51,790 nt of DNA from HGM04593 sp045646965. Its GTDB lineage: Bacteria > Bacteroidota > Bacteroidia > Bacteroidales > Bacteroidaceae. This document shows positions 36,371 to 43,563 of the stretch, piece by piece; within the stretch, counting starts at the first letter, position 1, and every line of letters starts with the position of its first letter. The stretch covers positions 1 through 51,790 of the forward strand of contig JAZRLR010000017.1 of assembly GCA_045646965.1 (NCBI GenBank), written 5' to 3'. Both the position numbers and the translations under genes were made by a program. A model generated the notes under the pieces. It was not told where the DNA came from, ran no database searches, and worked only from the letters and a program-made list of their open reading frames with translations.

Positions 36371-37525
36371 ATGGCAGAATCGAATTTTATAGACTATGTG
36401 AAGATTGTGTGTCGTTCAGGACGCGGAGGTCGTGGTATGGCCCACCTGCACAGAGCGAAGTACATCCCTAACGGCGGCCCCGACGGAGGTGACGGCGGCA
36501 AGGGTGGCGACATCATTTTGCGCGGAAATCGCAACTACTGGACACTGCTTCACCTCAAATATCAGCGCCACGTCTTTGCCGGTAACGGGCAGAACGGTGG
36601 TATAAACAAGAGCACAGGCGCCGACGGCGAAAGTAAGATAATAGACGTGCCCTGCGGCACCGTGGCCTACAACGCCGAGACGGGCGAGTTCCTGTGCGAT
36701 GTAATGGAGGACGGCCAGATGGTGACACTGCTCAAAGGAGGCCGTGGCGGCCTTGGCAACGTGCATTTCGCCACAGCCACACGTCAGGCACCGCGTTTTG
36801 CGCAGCCCGGCGAGCCTATGCGTGAGCTCACCGTAACCCTCGAGCTCAAGCTCCTTGCCGACGTAGGTCTCGTGGGCTTCCCCAACGCAGGAAAGTCTAC
36901 ACTCCTCTCTTCGGTTTCTGCGGCAAAGCCCAAGATAGCCAACTACCCCTTTACAACCCTCGAGCCCAACCTCGGTATCGTATCTTACCGCGATAACCGC
37001 TCATTTGTAATGGCCGATATCCCCGGAATCATCGAGGGAGCGAGCCGCGGCAAAGGTCTTGGACTGCGTTTCCTGCGTCACATTGAGCGTAACTCTCTTT
37101 TGCTCTTTATGGTACCCGCCGATACCGACGACATAAAGAAGGAGTACGAGATTCTGCTCAACGAGCTTGCCACCTTTAACCCCGAGATGCTCGACAAGCA
37201 GCGTGTGCTTGCCGTCACCAAGTGCGACCTCATAGACGAGGAACTGAAAGAGATGCTCACCCCCACGCTGCCCGAGGGCGTGCCCTGCGTCTTCATCTCG
37301 TCGGCTACAGGCGAGGGTATACAACAGCTCAAAGATACCTTGTGGGAGGCTCTCAACAGCGAGGAGAACCGTATGGCGGCTGTGAAGCGCGACTCGCTTG
37401 TGCATCGCGATTACGATGCGGGTATGCTTGCAAGTGATTTTGCTGATTGGGAGAGTGACTTTGACGATGAGCCGCTCGATGACGAGGAACTCAACTATGA
37501 GGAATTTGATTTCGATGAGGAGTGA
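36371..37525 (+). CDS. obgE: GTPase ObgE/CgtA
   Basis: A 384-residue ribosome-associated GTPase. The glycine-rich Obg fold fills the first ~160 residues (GRGGRGMAHLHRAKY, GGDGGKGGD). The G domain has GFPNAGKST, DIPGIIEGA and TKCDLIDEE, and the C terminus is strongly acidic. Obg acts in late 50S assembly and stress signalling. It is monocistronic: a terminator precedes it and a strong one follows. Its promoter is not clear; TATATTTC at 36323-36330 is the closest match. Confidence 0.97.
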   Translation: MAESNFIDYVKIVCRSGRGGRGMAHLHRAKYIPNGGPDGGDGGKGGDIILRGNRNYWTLLHLKYQRHVFAGNGQNGGINKSTGADGESKIIDVPCGTVAYNAETGEFLCDVMEDGQMVTLLKGGRGGLGNVHFATATRQAPRFAQPGEPMRELTVTLELKLLADVGLVGFPNAGKSTLLSSVSAAKPKIANYPFTTLEPNLGIVSYRDNRSFVMADIPGIIEGASRGKGLGLRFLRHIERNSLLLFMVPADTDDIKKEYEILLNELATFNPEMLDKQRVLAVTKCDLIDEELKEMLTPTLPEGVPCVFISSATGEGIQQLKDTLWEALNSEENRMAAVKRDSLVHRDYDAGMLASDFADWESDFDDEPLDDEELNYEEFDFDEE

Positions 37526-37546
37526 TTTTACTTCTTTTTTCATATT

Positions 37547-37576
37547 GCACCGCGCTGTTTGCGCGGTGCTTTTTTT
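37547..37576 (+). terminator. Terminator after obgE
   Basis: A 9-bp GC-rich perfect stem GCACCGCGC / GCGCGGTGC (37547-37555 and 37561-37569), a 5-nt loop, then seven T. Confidence 0.95.
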
Positions 37577-37595
37577 GTGGGGTAGGGGCGTGCGC

Positions 37596-37625
37596 TTTGC
37601 TTTTCGGCTCTTCGGTGTAGCTTTG
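37596..37625 (+). promoter_or_regulatory. Orphan promoter downstream of obgE
   Basis: TTTG (37596-37599), 18 nt, TAGCTTTG (37618-37625) fits the Bacteroidota consensus, yet no + strand gene follows for 8 kb. The predicted transcription start is near 37632. Confidence 0.5.
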
Positions 37626-37667
37626 CATTTTTTTGTAATTAATTCCTCGTTGCCTCGTGAATCTTAC

Positions 37668-37722
37668 TTTTAAGGTCGCGGTGTCGCTAAAGGGGCTTCT
37701 TTTGTAATTTAAATTCTCGGTG
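37668..37722 (-). repeat. Interspersed element, copy B
   Basis: Read on the minus strand, CACCGAGAA (37714-37722), ACAAAAGAA (37697-37705), CCC, then AGCGnCACCGnGnCCTTAA (37668-37688) follow in the same order as in copy A at 30296-30383, with shorter spacers. Confidence 0.55.
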
Positions 37723-37843
37723 CGTCGAGAGTTTATTTCTTTCTTTAAACTTAACTTTTTCTCTCCTTTTTGTGCTCATAAAAAGGAGTAAAAGCTGCTT
37801 TCGCCGCGGTGTGCGCGGGCAAGCTTTCACACGCTTGTTTCCC

Positions 37844-37866
37844 CGCGGCATTGCCGTGCTTTTTTT
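37844..37866 (+). terminator. Intrinsic terminator inside the obgE-downstream region
   Basis: CGCGGC-ATT-GCCGTG (37844-37858, six pairs including one G.U), then C and seven T. It is mutually exclusive with stems formed by 37814-37819 or 37803-37809 pairing with 37842-37849. Confidence 0.6.
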
Positions 37867-37903
37867 GAAAATAGTACATAAAGAAAATAAATAGAAACAA
37901 AGA

Positions 37904-38139
37904 AAGGCTGTCAGCGACACCAAGGAGTAGGGGGCAAGTCTATCGAGCCGGCGAACCCTCAAGTTATACGTCGGCAGGGAGTACACGCCTATGCGCAGTA
38001 AAAAGCGTAATGTGCTGCGTAAAGCCGCAAGTGAATTCGAGTACCACCCATTTGCTTTGTGGTCGCAAAAGCGGGTTTTATGCGGCTTGTGAGAGTGCAA
38101 TGGGTTCGGTATGTTGTGTGAGGTAGTGGGGCTGCCCAC
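37904..38139 (+). ncRNA. Candidate novel structured RNA with a possible pseudoknot
   Basis: Consecutive stems on the + strand: TGTC/GACA (37909-37919). H1 GCCGGCG/CGTCGGC (37947-37953 with 37969-37975, one G.U). H2 TGCGCAG/CTGCGTA (37992-37998 with 38015-38021, one G.U). H3 AAGCCGCA/TGCGGCTT (38022-38029 with 38081-38088), directly abutting H2. Inside H3 are ACCAC/GTGGT and CGC-AAAA-GCG. ACCCATT (38046-38052) in the H3 loop is complementary to AATGGGT (38099-38105) after H3, a possible 7-bp pseudoknot. GTGGG-GCTG-CCCAC (38126-38139) follows. The G.U pairs would be A.C mismatches on the other strand. No tmRNA, RNase P or SRP signature was found. Confidence 0.35.
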
Positions 38140-38148
38140 AAAAAAGAA

Positions 38149-38175
38149 GCAAGGCAGGAGTTTCTCCTGCCTTGC
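38149..38175 (-). terminator. Terminator of the giant protein/small peptide genes
   Basis: A 12-bp perfect stem GCAAGGCAGGAG / CTCCTGCCTTGC with a 3-nt loop. Read on the minus strand it is followed by a U-rich tail (CTTCTTTTTT). Confidence 0.9.
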
Positions 38176-38199
38176 CATTTAATATTTATGAGGTATGGA

Positions 38200-38376
38200 T
38201 TACTTGCTCCACAAGTTACCCCACTCGCCACGGCCTTTAGAGCCGAGCTGTACACCGTTGTCCTTTGTGTTTACTGTTGAATCGAGCAAACCGAAAGTCT
38301 CTGATGCAGAGGTCATAACACCATCTGTCTTTACGTTTACCTCTACTGTGAGAGGAGTGTTATATGCTTTCTTCAT
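38200..38376 (-). CDS. Small 58-residue protein of the MKKxYxxPxxxV type
   Basis: The ATG at 38376 opens a 58-residue frame beginning MKKAYNTPLTVEVNVKTDGVM and ending WGNLWSK. It lies 43 nt after the giant repeat protein's stop and 25 nt before a strong terminator, so it is probably co-transcribed with it. Short genes with an N terminus of the form MKKxYxxPxxxVxxVxxxGxM and a variable, glycine- or polar-rich tail are common in Bacteroidales, by my recollection, and have no known function. There is no signal peptide, cysteine or membrane segment. A GTG upstream (38415) is a less likely start. Confidence 0.7.
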   Translation of the reverse strand: MKKAYNTPLTVEVNVKTDGVMTSASETFGLLDSTVNTKDNGVQLGSKGRGEWGNLWSK

Positions 38377-38419
38377 ATCGTTCAATAATTTTAATGTTAA
38401 TACTTTTAATTTCACGCAA

Positions 38420-41400
38420 TTACTTCACGATAGTCTTAACGCCATTGATGATGTAAAGACCGGGAGCTGTAATTGTCTCAATCTTCTTACCGGTTACGTC
38501 GTAGATTACGTCGTTCTCACCTGCAATTACGATATCCTCAACATTTGTTGTACCACCGAAGTTGAATGTGTAACCTGCTGTACCCAAAGCTTTCTCAACC
38601 ATAAAGAATGCCTTGTTTGCGCCGTTGCTGAACTTGTTGTCCAGGAATGCATCGGGATAGAGACCTACTACACCGTCTACCATTGCAAGAACGTAGTATG
38701 TGTAAGTAGCATCTGTGTAATCCTTCTTGTATGCGCTACCTGACAAGAGGTTCTCCTCAATCTCGTTAGCCTCGCCTCTGCTGTAGAAAGCGTAAGAACC
38801 CGGGTTAGCCTTAACTATAACGGGAGTGTGAGCGGGGATAAGTTCACCCTCGATAGCTGTCATCTTAACCTCTGTATCGCTCTTTGAAGTAGCAACGTAG
38901 CAAGTTACGCCCTCGGGAATTGCAGCTGTAAATGCGAGGTTCAATGTAGCGTAGCCGGCTGCAGATACGTCGATTGTGTGTGTGAACCCGTGAACCATAA
39001 CCTTCATCAACTTCCAAGCAGAGGGAGAGTCTACACCGCCACCCCAAGTTGTGAGTGAAGAAGACTCGATACCATAACCGTGGAGGTTAGCGTGGAGCTC
39101 GCCGTTAATATTGATGTTGAACTGTGAACCGTTGAGAGATACAAACTGTGCTGCTGTAGCCTCACCAAGTGTAGTAGCCGAGCTGATGTACTCGTTAGTC
39201 ATAGTCTTGATGTAGTATGCGTTCTCCTCGCCTGCAGCCTCGAGTGTGAAGTACTGCAAGGGGTCGTTCGCGTTCATTTCAGCCCAACCGGGGTTGTTGT
39301 TTGTGCCATACCAGCCGCAACGTGCGTAGGCTGTCATTACCTTGCTGCCCTGGAAGTCGGGTTTAGCATTTACAATCATATATGTACCTGCTGTAAGCTC
39401 GTTGAGCTCGATTGCGTCGCGTGCAGCCTGCAATGCCTCGATGTCCTCGGCTGTAGCGTCTGTGATCTGGCTTGCTGCATAGATAGCTGCCTCAAGAGCT
39501 GCTGCAGACTCTGCTGTGGGCTCGCCAACGAAGTTGCTGCCCTCGATGTTCTCTGCCTCGATAGAAGCGATGAGGAGCTCGAGCTCGCGCTGTGATGTCA
39601 TAGCAATCTCTGTCAATACGAGGGTAGAACCAGCGTCAGCGCTGCCCCAGTAAGCCAAGTGACCGCCGTTTGCGTTCAAATAAGTGCTCTTCTCGTTGCT
39701 CCACAATGTGAAACCGTTAGCAGCGGCTGCAGATGTCTCTGCTGTAGCCTTAACTGTGTATACAGAACCATCGCCCATTGTAGCTGTTAAGTCGCCGTCT
39801 GTGATAGCTGTCTTTGTAGAGTAGTTGTAAACCTTGAAACCATCGATGGGGTTACCTACGAATGCCCAAGCGTATACGCCCTTGTTCTCAACATCGTACT
39901 CTGCATCCTCCCAGTTGATATCTTCCTCTGTGGGTTTGATGTACTTCTTCTGGTTGCTGTGATACTGAACGAGGTACCAGTTCTTGATTGCCTCAACAGA
40001 AGCAGCGTACTCGAAGGGAAGGTTCTCTGTACAAGCGATAACGATTGTAGTGTCCTTCTCAACTGTACCCTCGGGTTTAGAAGCTGCGAAACCGTAACGG
40101 AGGTCGTTGATTGCGGGGTAAGCGCTACCCTCAACCACTGTCTCGCTGTATGTACCAATCTCTGTCTCGTTGTATACGTAAGTGTAGTTTACTGTGTGAG
40201 TTACGTCGGCAAGGTGCAATGTAGAACCGTTGTCGTTGTCTCTCCAGTAAGATATTGTATTTGTAGACTCGTAAGCGTTCAAGAAGTTGCCAGATGTGTG
40301 CTGCAATGTGAAGCCGTCAGCAAATGTGCTGCTTGCTTTAACTGCGAATTTTGCAGCATCCTCGATAGCTACGAATGTGTTCTCTGAACCCTCCTGGCCG
40401 TCAGCTGAAAGTGCCATAGTTATACCGGCAGCTCTGTTCACGAGCTTGAAGCCGTTGAGAATGTCACCAACGAATGCCCAAGCGTAAGCGTCTTTGCCCT
40501 CGCCGGTAGCCTCTGTTGTACCGAACTGAACGTGTGTGTTCTCCTCAACAAAGTTGATGTATCTCTGGGGGTTGTGCATCTTGATGAAGTACCACTTTGT
40601 GATCTCATCGGCAGAAGCAGCGTACTGGAAGGGAAGGTTCTCTGTACAAGCTATAACGATTGTAGTGTCCTTCTCAACTGTACCCTCGGGTTTAGAAGCT
40701 GCGAAACCGTAGGGGAGGTTGCCAATCTCGGGGAACTCGTTGCCTGCAGTAGCTGTAGCGCTGTATGTACCAACCTCTGTTTCGTTGTAGGTGTAGGTAT
40801 AGTTGATTGTGTAACCAACCTCTGTCAATACAACTGTAGAACCAGCGTCGTTGTCCCACCAGTAAGCCAACTTGCCGTTGCTTGCGTTTACATAAGTGCT
40901 CTTCTCGTTGCTCCACAATGTGAAACCGTTTTGAGCACCTGCAGAAGTCTCGCGTGTGGGTTTAATTGCGTAAACAGAACCCTCGCCAATTGTAACCTCG
41001 TCACCGTCGGTGAGGAAGCCCTCTGTGCCCTTGTTGTAAACCTTGAAACCATTTACGGGGTCACCGATGAAAGCCCACATATAAGCTGTCTCGTTCTCTG
41101 CGTCTACATTAGCGTCAGCCCAGCTGATGTTTGTCTCTGTAGGCTTGATGTACTTCTTGTTGTTGCTGTGATACTGAGCGAAGTACCAGTGTTTAACCTC
41201 CTCAACAGAAGCTGCGTACTGGAAGGGAAGGTTGTCCTCGCAAGCTACAACGATAGTTGTGTCGGCAATTACGATACCTTCGGGAGCAACTGCTGAGAAA
41301 CCGAAGGGAGCTGCGGGTGTGGGGAATTTGTTACCGATGCAAAGTGTAGCTGTTGCAGAACCGATAGCTGTAGAATCGGCACCATATACGAAGTTGTATG

Positions 41401-42952
41401 TGATGGTAGCCTCGGGAGCCAACTCTGCTACGAATTTACAACCGGGGTCGTTGTCCCAGTAATCGATACGACCGTTGTGATAAGCGTTCATATAGGCTTG
41501 TTCTGCTTTTGTGGGGTTGTACAAGCTGAATGTGCCAGCCTCTTTGTCATTGCTTGCGTCAGCAATCCAGGTAGAGGGTGTCTCCTGCTCTGCAACTATG
41601 ATGTCGTATGTTACGGTCTGGTTCTCACCTGCTGCGCTGTTTACAATTTTGAAACCATTGAGGGGGTTACCAACGAAAGCCCACAAGTGTGAAAGTTCCT
41701 CGCCCTCTGCGATAGTGTCGTCAGCGCACTCGATGTATGTGTTGTCATCGGCAAGGTACTGGATGTACTTGCCTTTCAGCTTCAAGTTGTACCACTTTGT
41801 GATAGCGTCTGTTGTGGCAGCGAACTCAAAGGGAAGAGATGCTGTACAGTTTACAGTGATTGTGTCGTTGCCCGATACCAAACCTGTGGGTGCCTGGCAA
41901 GCGAAACCGAAGGGAGCCTCGGCTGCGGGGTAAGCGCTACCTGCAATTACACCCTCAAAGGCTGTAGTTGCAAAGATTGAATCGTTGTAAGAGAAGTTGT
42001 AAACTACGCTGTAAGTAGCCTCCTGAACATACTCCTCGAACGCCCATTTGATGTTCTGTGCGCCAGAACCCTGGTTACAGTACATTTTAGAACCGGCAGT
42101 AGTTGCGCCGTTGTTTGTACCTGCATAACCTGTGTAGCTTGAATAATCCTGCTGGATTGTGTAGATACCTGTAGTACCCTCTACGAGGTCGATAGTGTAG
42201 CTACCTGCTGCCTCTGCACCAGCGAAGAAGTTCCAACCGCTTGCGTTCATATAGAACTTGGTGTCGTCGGTTGTGAATGTGAGGTTATACTTGCCATCGC
42301 CTGCATCCTCGAACTTGAAGAGCTGTTTGTCGCTTGCGCTCTTATCTTTGATAACGAAAGCGCCCTCGCCACCTGTCCAGTAGGGGTGCTCGCACTCGAG
42401 GTAGAGGCCTGTGCTCATACTTCTAACACGGTAGAGCTTGCTCTCGTCGAAATCGCAAGCTGTGGGTATGAAGGGTGCATCGCACTCCTCGAACTGCCAT
42501 TTACCGTTGTTACCAACGCCCTTGTCAGCATACAAAGAAGCGCCGTTTGAAGTAGCATCGGCACCGATGTATCCACCGTTGGGGCGGGCAATTGAGTAGA
42601 TGTCTGTTTCTTCTACAAGGTCGATTGTGTAAGTGGTTTTGTCACCACCGCTTGTAATAGTGAAGTTCCAGCCTGAATTACAGAATACATAGTAATCTGT
42701 AGCAGAGATGTTCTGCTTCAAGAAGAACTTGCCCTCGCCTGCATCCTCGAGGTAGAATTTCTGTGCGTCGCTGTTTGAGAGTGTACCCATCTGCAATGCA
42801 CCATCTGCGCCCTGGTTGTATTTTGCTGACTGCATATACAAACCGGCATTTACGTTTTTAATGCGGTACCAGTTACCCGCAGTAGGAGTAACCTGTGCCC
42901 ACGTTGTCACTGCGCAAAGCAGCAGTAACATCAATGATGTAAATTTTTTCAT
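38420..42952 (-). CDS. Giant secreted repeat protein: ricin-like domains, four ~200-residue repeats, type IX-like C-terminal tail
   Basis: A 1510-residue protein with a signal peptide (MKKFTSLMLLLLCAVTTWAQ). Residues ~21-158 and ~168-307 look like two related beta-trefoil (ricin-type) modules (WYRIKNVNAGLYMQ; LYRVRSMSTGLYLE). Four tandem repeats follow at about 313-512, 515-712, 713-917 and 918-1117. Each has a YxYNxTxxGTYS-like strand, PYGFAASKPEG, IVIACTENLPFxYAAS, a WYxxxYHSNxKKYI block, AWAFVGxxxNGFK, and GFTLWSNEKSTYLNA with YWxxxDxGST. A helical FIVAR-like stretch (~1120-1185), another trefoil-like part and a beta domain precede a final ~35-residue segment (VIYDVTGKKIE ... GLYIINGVK) resembling a type A T9SS sorting signal. 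Likely a surface or released glycan-binding protein; no catalytic motif is seen. Confidence 0.85.
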   Translation of the reverse strand: MKKFTSLMLLLLCAVTTWAQVTPTAGNWYRIKNVNAGLYMQSAKYNQGADGALQMGTLSNSDAQKFYLEDAGEGKFFLKQNISATDYYVFCNSGWNFTITSGGDKTTYTIDLVEETDIYSIARPNGGYIGADATSNGASLYADKGVGNNGKWQFEECDAPFIPTACDFDESKLYRVRSMSTGLYLECEHPYWTGGEGAFVIKDKSASDKQLFKFEDAGDGKYNLTFTTDDTKFYMNASGWNFFAGAEAAGSYTIDLVEGTTGIYTIQQDYSSYTGYAGTNNGATTAGSKMYCNQGSGAQNIKWAFEEYVQEATYSVVYNFSYNDSIFATTAFEGVIAGSAYPAAEAPFGFACQAPTGLVSGNDTITVNCTASLPFEFAATTDAITKWYNLKLKGKYIQYLADDNTYIECADDTIAEGEELSHLWAFVGNPLNGFKIVNSAAGENQTVTYDIIVAEQETPSTWIADASNDKEAGTFSLYNPTKAEQAYMNAYHNGRIDYWDNDPGCKFVAELAPEATITYNFVYGADSTAIGSATATLCIGNKFPTPAAPFGFSAVAPEGIVIADTTIVVACEDNLPFQYAASVEEVKHWYFAQYHSNNKKYIKPTETNISWADANVDAENETAYMWAFIGDPVNGFKVYNKGTEGFLTDGDEVTIGEGSVYAIKPTRETSAGAQNGFTLWSNEKSTYVNASNGKLAYWWDNDAGSTVVLTEVGYTINYTYTYNETEVGTYSATATAGNEFPEIGNLPYGFAASKPEGTVEKDTTIVIACTENLPFQYAASADEITKWYFIKMHNPQRYINFVEENTHVQFGTTEATGEGKDAYAWAFVGDILNGFKLVNRAAGITMALSADGQEGSENTFVAIEDAAKFAVKASSTFADGFTLQHTSGNFLNAYESTNTISYWRDNDNGSTLHLADVTHTVNYTYVYNETEIGTYSETVVEGSAYPAINDLRYGFAASKPEGTVEKDTTIVIACTENLPFEYAASVEAIKNWYLVQYHSNQKKYIKPTEEDINWEDAEYDVENKGVYAWAFVGNPIDGFKVYNYSTKTAITDGDLTATMGDGSVYTVKATAETSAAAANGFTLWSNEKSTYLNANGGHLAYWGSADAGSTLVLTEIAMTSQRELELLIASIEAENIEGSNFVGEPTAESAAALEAAIYAASQITDATAEDIEALQAARDAIELNELTAGTYMIVNAKPDFQGSKVMTAYARCGWYGTNNNPGWAEMNANDPLQYFTLEAAGEENAYYIKTMTNEYISSATTLGEATAAQFVSLNGSQFNININGELHANLHGYGIESSSLTTWGGGVDSPSAWKLMKVMVHGFTHTIDVSAAGYATLNLAFTAAIPEGVTCYVATSKSDTEVKMTAIEGELIPAHTPVIVKANPGSYAFYSRGEANEIEENLLSGSAYKKDYTDATYTYYVLAMVDGVVGLYPDAFLDNKFSNGANKAFFMVEKALGTAGYTFNFGGTTNVEDIVIAGENDVIYDVTGKKIETITAPGLYIINGVKTIVK

Positions 42953-43080
42953 AAAAAGATTAATAATTAGTTAAAATATAGTATATTAGTGCGGTTTTTC
43001 GCTTCCGGGTTTCGGGTTTCTCTTTTTGCAGTGAACTCCTTCACTTTAGCGCATAGTTCGCCCTTTTAGATTTCATCGTG

Positions 43081-43088
43081 CAAATGTA
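43081..43088 (-). promoter_or_regulatory. -7 element of the giant protein gene promoter
   Basis: On the minus strand TACATTTG fits TAnnTTTG. The -33 region is T-rich but not a clear TTTG. It implies an unusually long 5' leader of about 120 nt. Confidence 0.5.
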
Positions 43089-43512
43089 CGAATAATGCTT
43101 AAAATGAGATTTTTTACAGCGTTAAAAAATGTTAATCTTCTGAAATTATACAATTTTTCGGCCTTTTTCTTTGCTGTGCTATATTCTGGCGGCGTTTTTT
43201 GTTAAGTCGTTGTTAATCTGTTTTTTTCTCTTCGGCTTTTTTGTGTTCTTTTAGCCTTGTTTTCTGTGTTTTCTGCGCTACGGGGCCTTCTCGCCGCTCT
43301 TTTTTTATCTTTTTTTTGCTCTTTGTGCGGTCTCTGTTTTTTTTGCTGTTTTTCGGGTGTTCTTTTTCCTTTTTTATGTGATTTTGTAGGGTGATTTGTG
43401 CTTCCCGGTGTCGTGTGCCGGTGCTTTGGTAAAGTGCGTTTTCAAATTGTCGTAAAGCCCTCCTTTTTATATAATATGTAATAGGAAGGTTATTGCGTGT
43501 AGAAAATAAAAA

Positions 43513-43538
43513 GCAGGAAGGGGGAGTTCCCTTCCTGC
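43513..43538 (-). terminator. Terminator of the sulfatase gene
   Basis: A 10-bp perfect stem GCAGGAAGGG / CCCTTCCTGC (43513-43522 and 43529-43538). On the minus strand it is followed by TTTTTATTTT. Confidence 0.9.
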
Positions 43539-43563
43539 AAAGCTGTAAACGCGACTGCCGAAA

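Larger units (their letters stand above)
37632..37867 (+). ncRNA. Candidate small RNA (promoter to terminator)
   Basis: The interval from the orphan promoter to a U7-tailed hairpin (37844-37866) would give an RNA of about 235 nt with no meaningful reading frame. It contains hairpins at 37715-37730 and 37763-37788. It also has a long stem CGCGGG-CAAGC / GCTTG-CCCGCG (37814-37847) that competes with the terminator hairpin. Existence is inferred only from these signals. Confidence 0.25.
37526..38199. other. 674-nt structured intergenic region downstream of obgE
   Basis: No convincing protein gene. From left to right it holds the obgE terminator; a Bacteroidota-type promoter; a diverged interspersed element; a TCTCG/CGAGA hairpin (37715-37730); a 9-bp hairpin CTCCTTTTT/AAAAAGGAG (37763-37788); competing GC hairpins; a U-tailed hairpin; a chain of stems with a possible pseudoknot; and the terminator of the minus-strand genes. 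Confidence 0.75.
42953..43563. other. 611-nt intergenic region upstream of the giant protein gene
   Basis: No gene is seen. The left ~130 nt form the leader of the giant gene, with a -7 element and a small hairpin AGTGAA-CTCC-TTCACT (43030-43045). From about 43140 to 43440 the + strand is extremely T-rich with many runs of six to eight T. The right end carries the sulfatase terminator. Confidence 0.7.

Noticed and set aside
37956..37979. CCCT/AGGG pseudoknot within hairpin H1
   Set aside because: Only 2 nt link the end of the first arm to CCCT, and no linker separates the second arm from AGGG. The two stems probably cannot coexist, so it is reported only as an alternative fold.
37904..38139. 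tmRNA, RNase P RNA, SRP RNA or 6S RNA identity for the structured region
   Set aside because: There is no tRNA-like acceptor or tag reading frame, no GAGGAAAGUCC or ACAGAAA core, and no SRP loop GGAAGGAAGCAGCC. The fold is also not the single long bubbled hairpin of 6S. An Rfam search is still needed.
37687..38178. 163-codon open frame on the minus strand in the obgE-downstream gap
   Set aside because: It crosses the structured RNA candidate, several hairpins and the interspersed element. It is extremely Lys/Arg/Leu/Ser rich with no domain-like pattern or sensible start.
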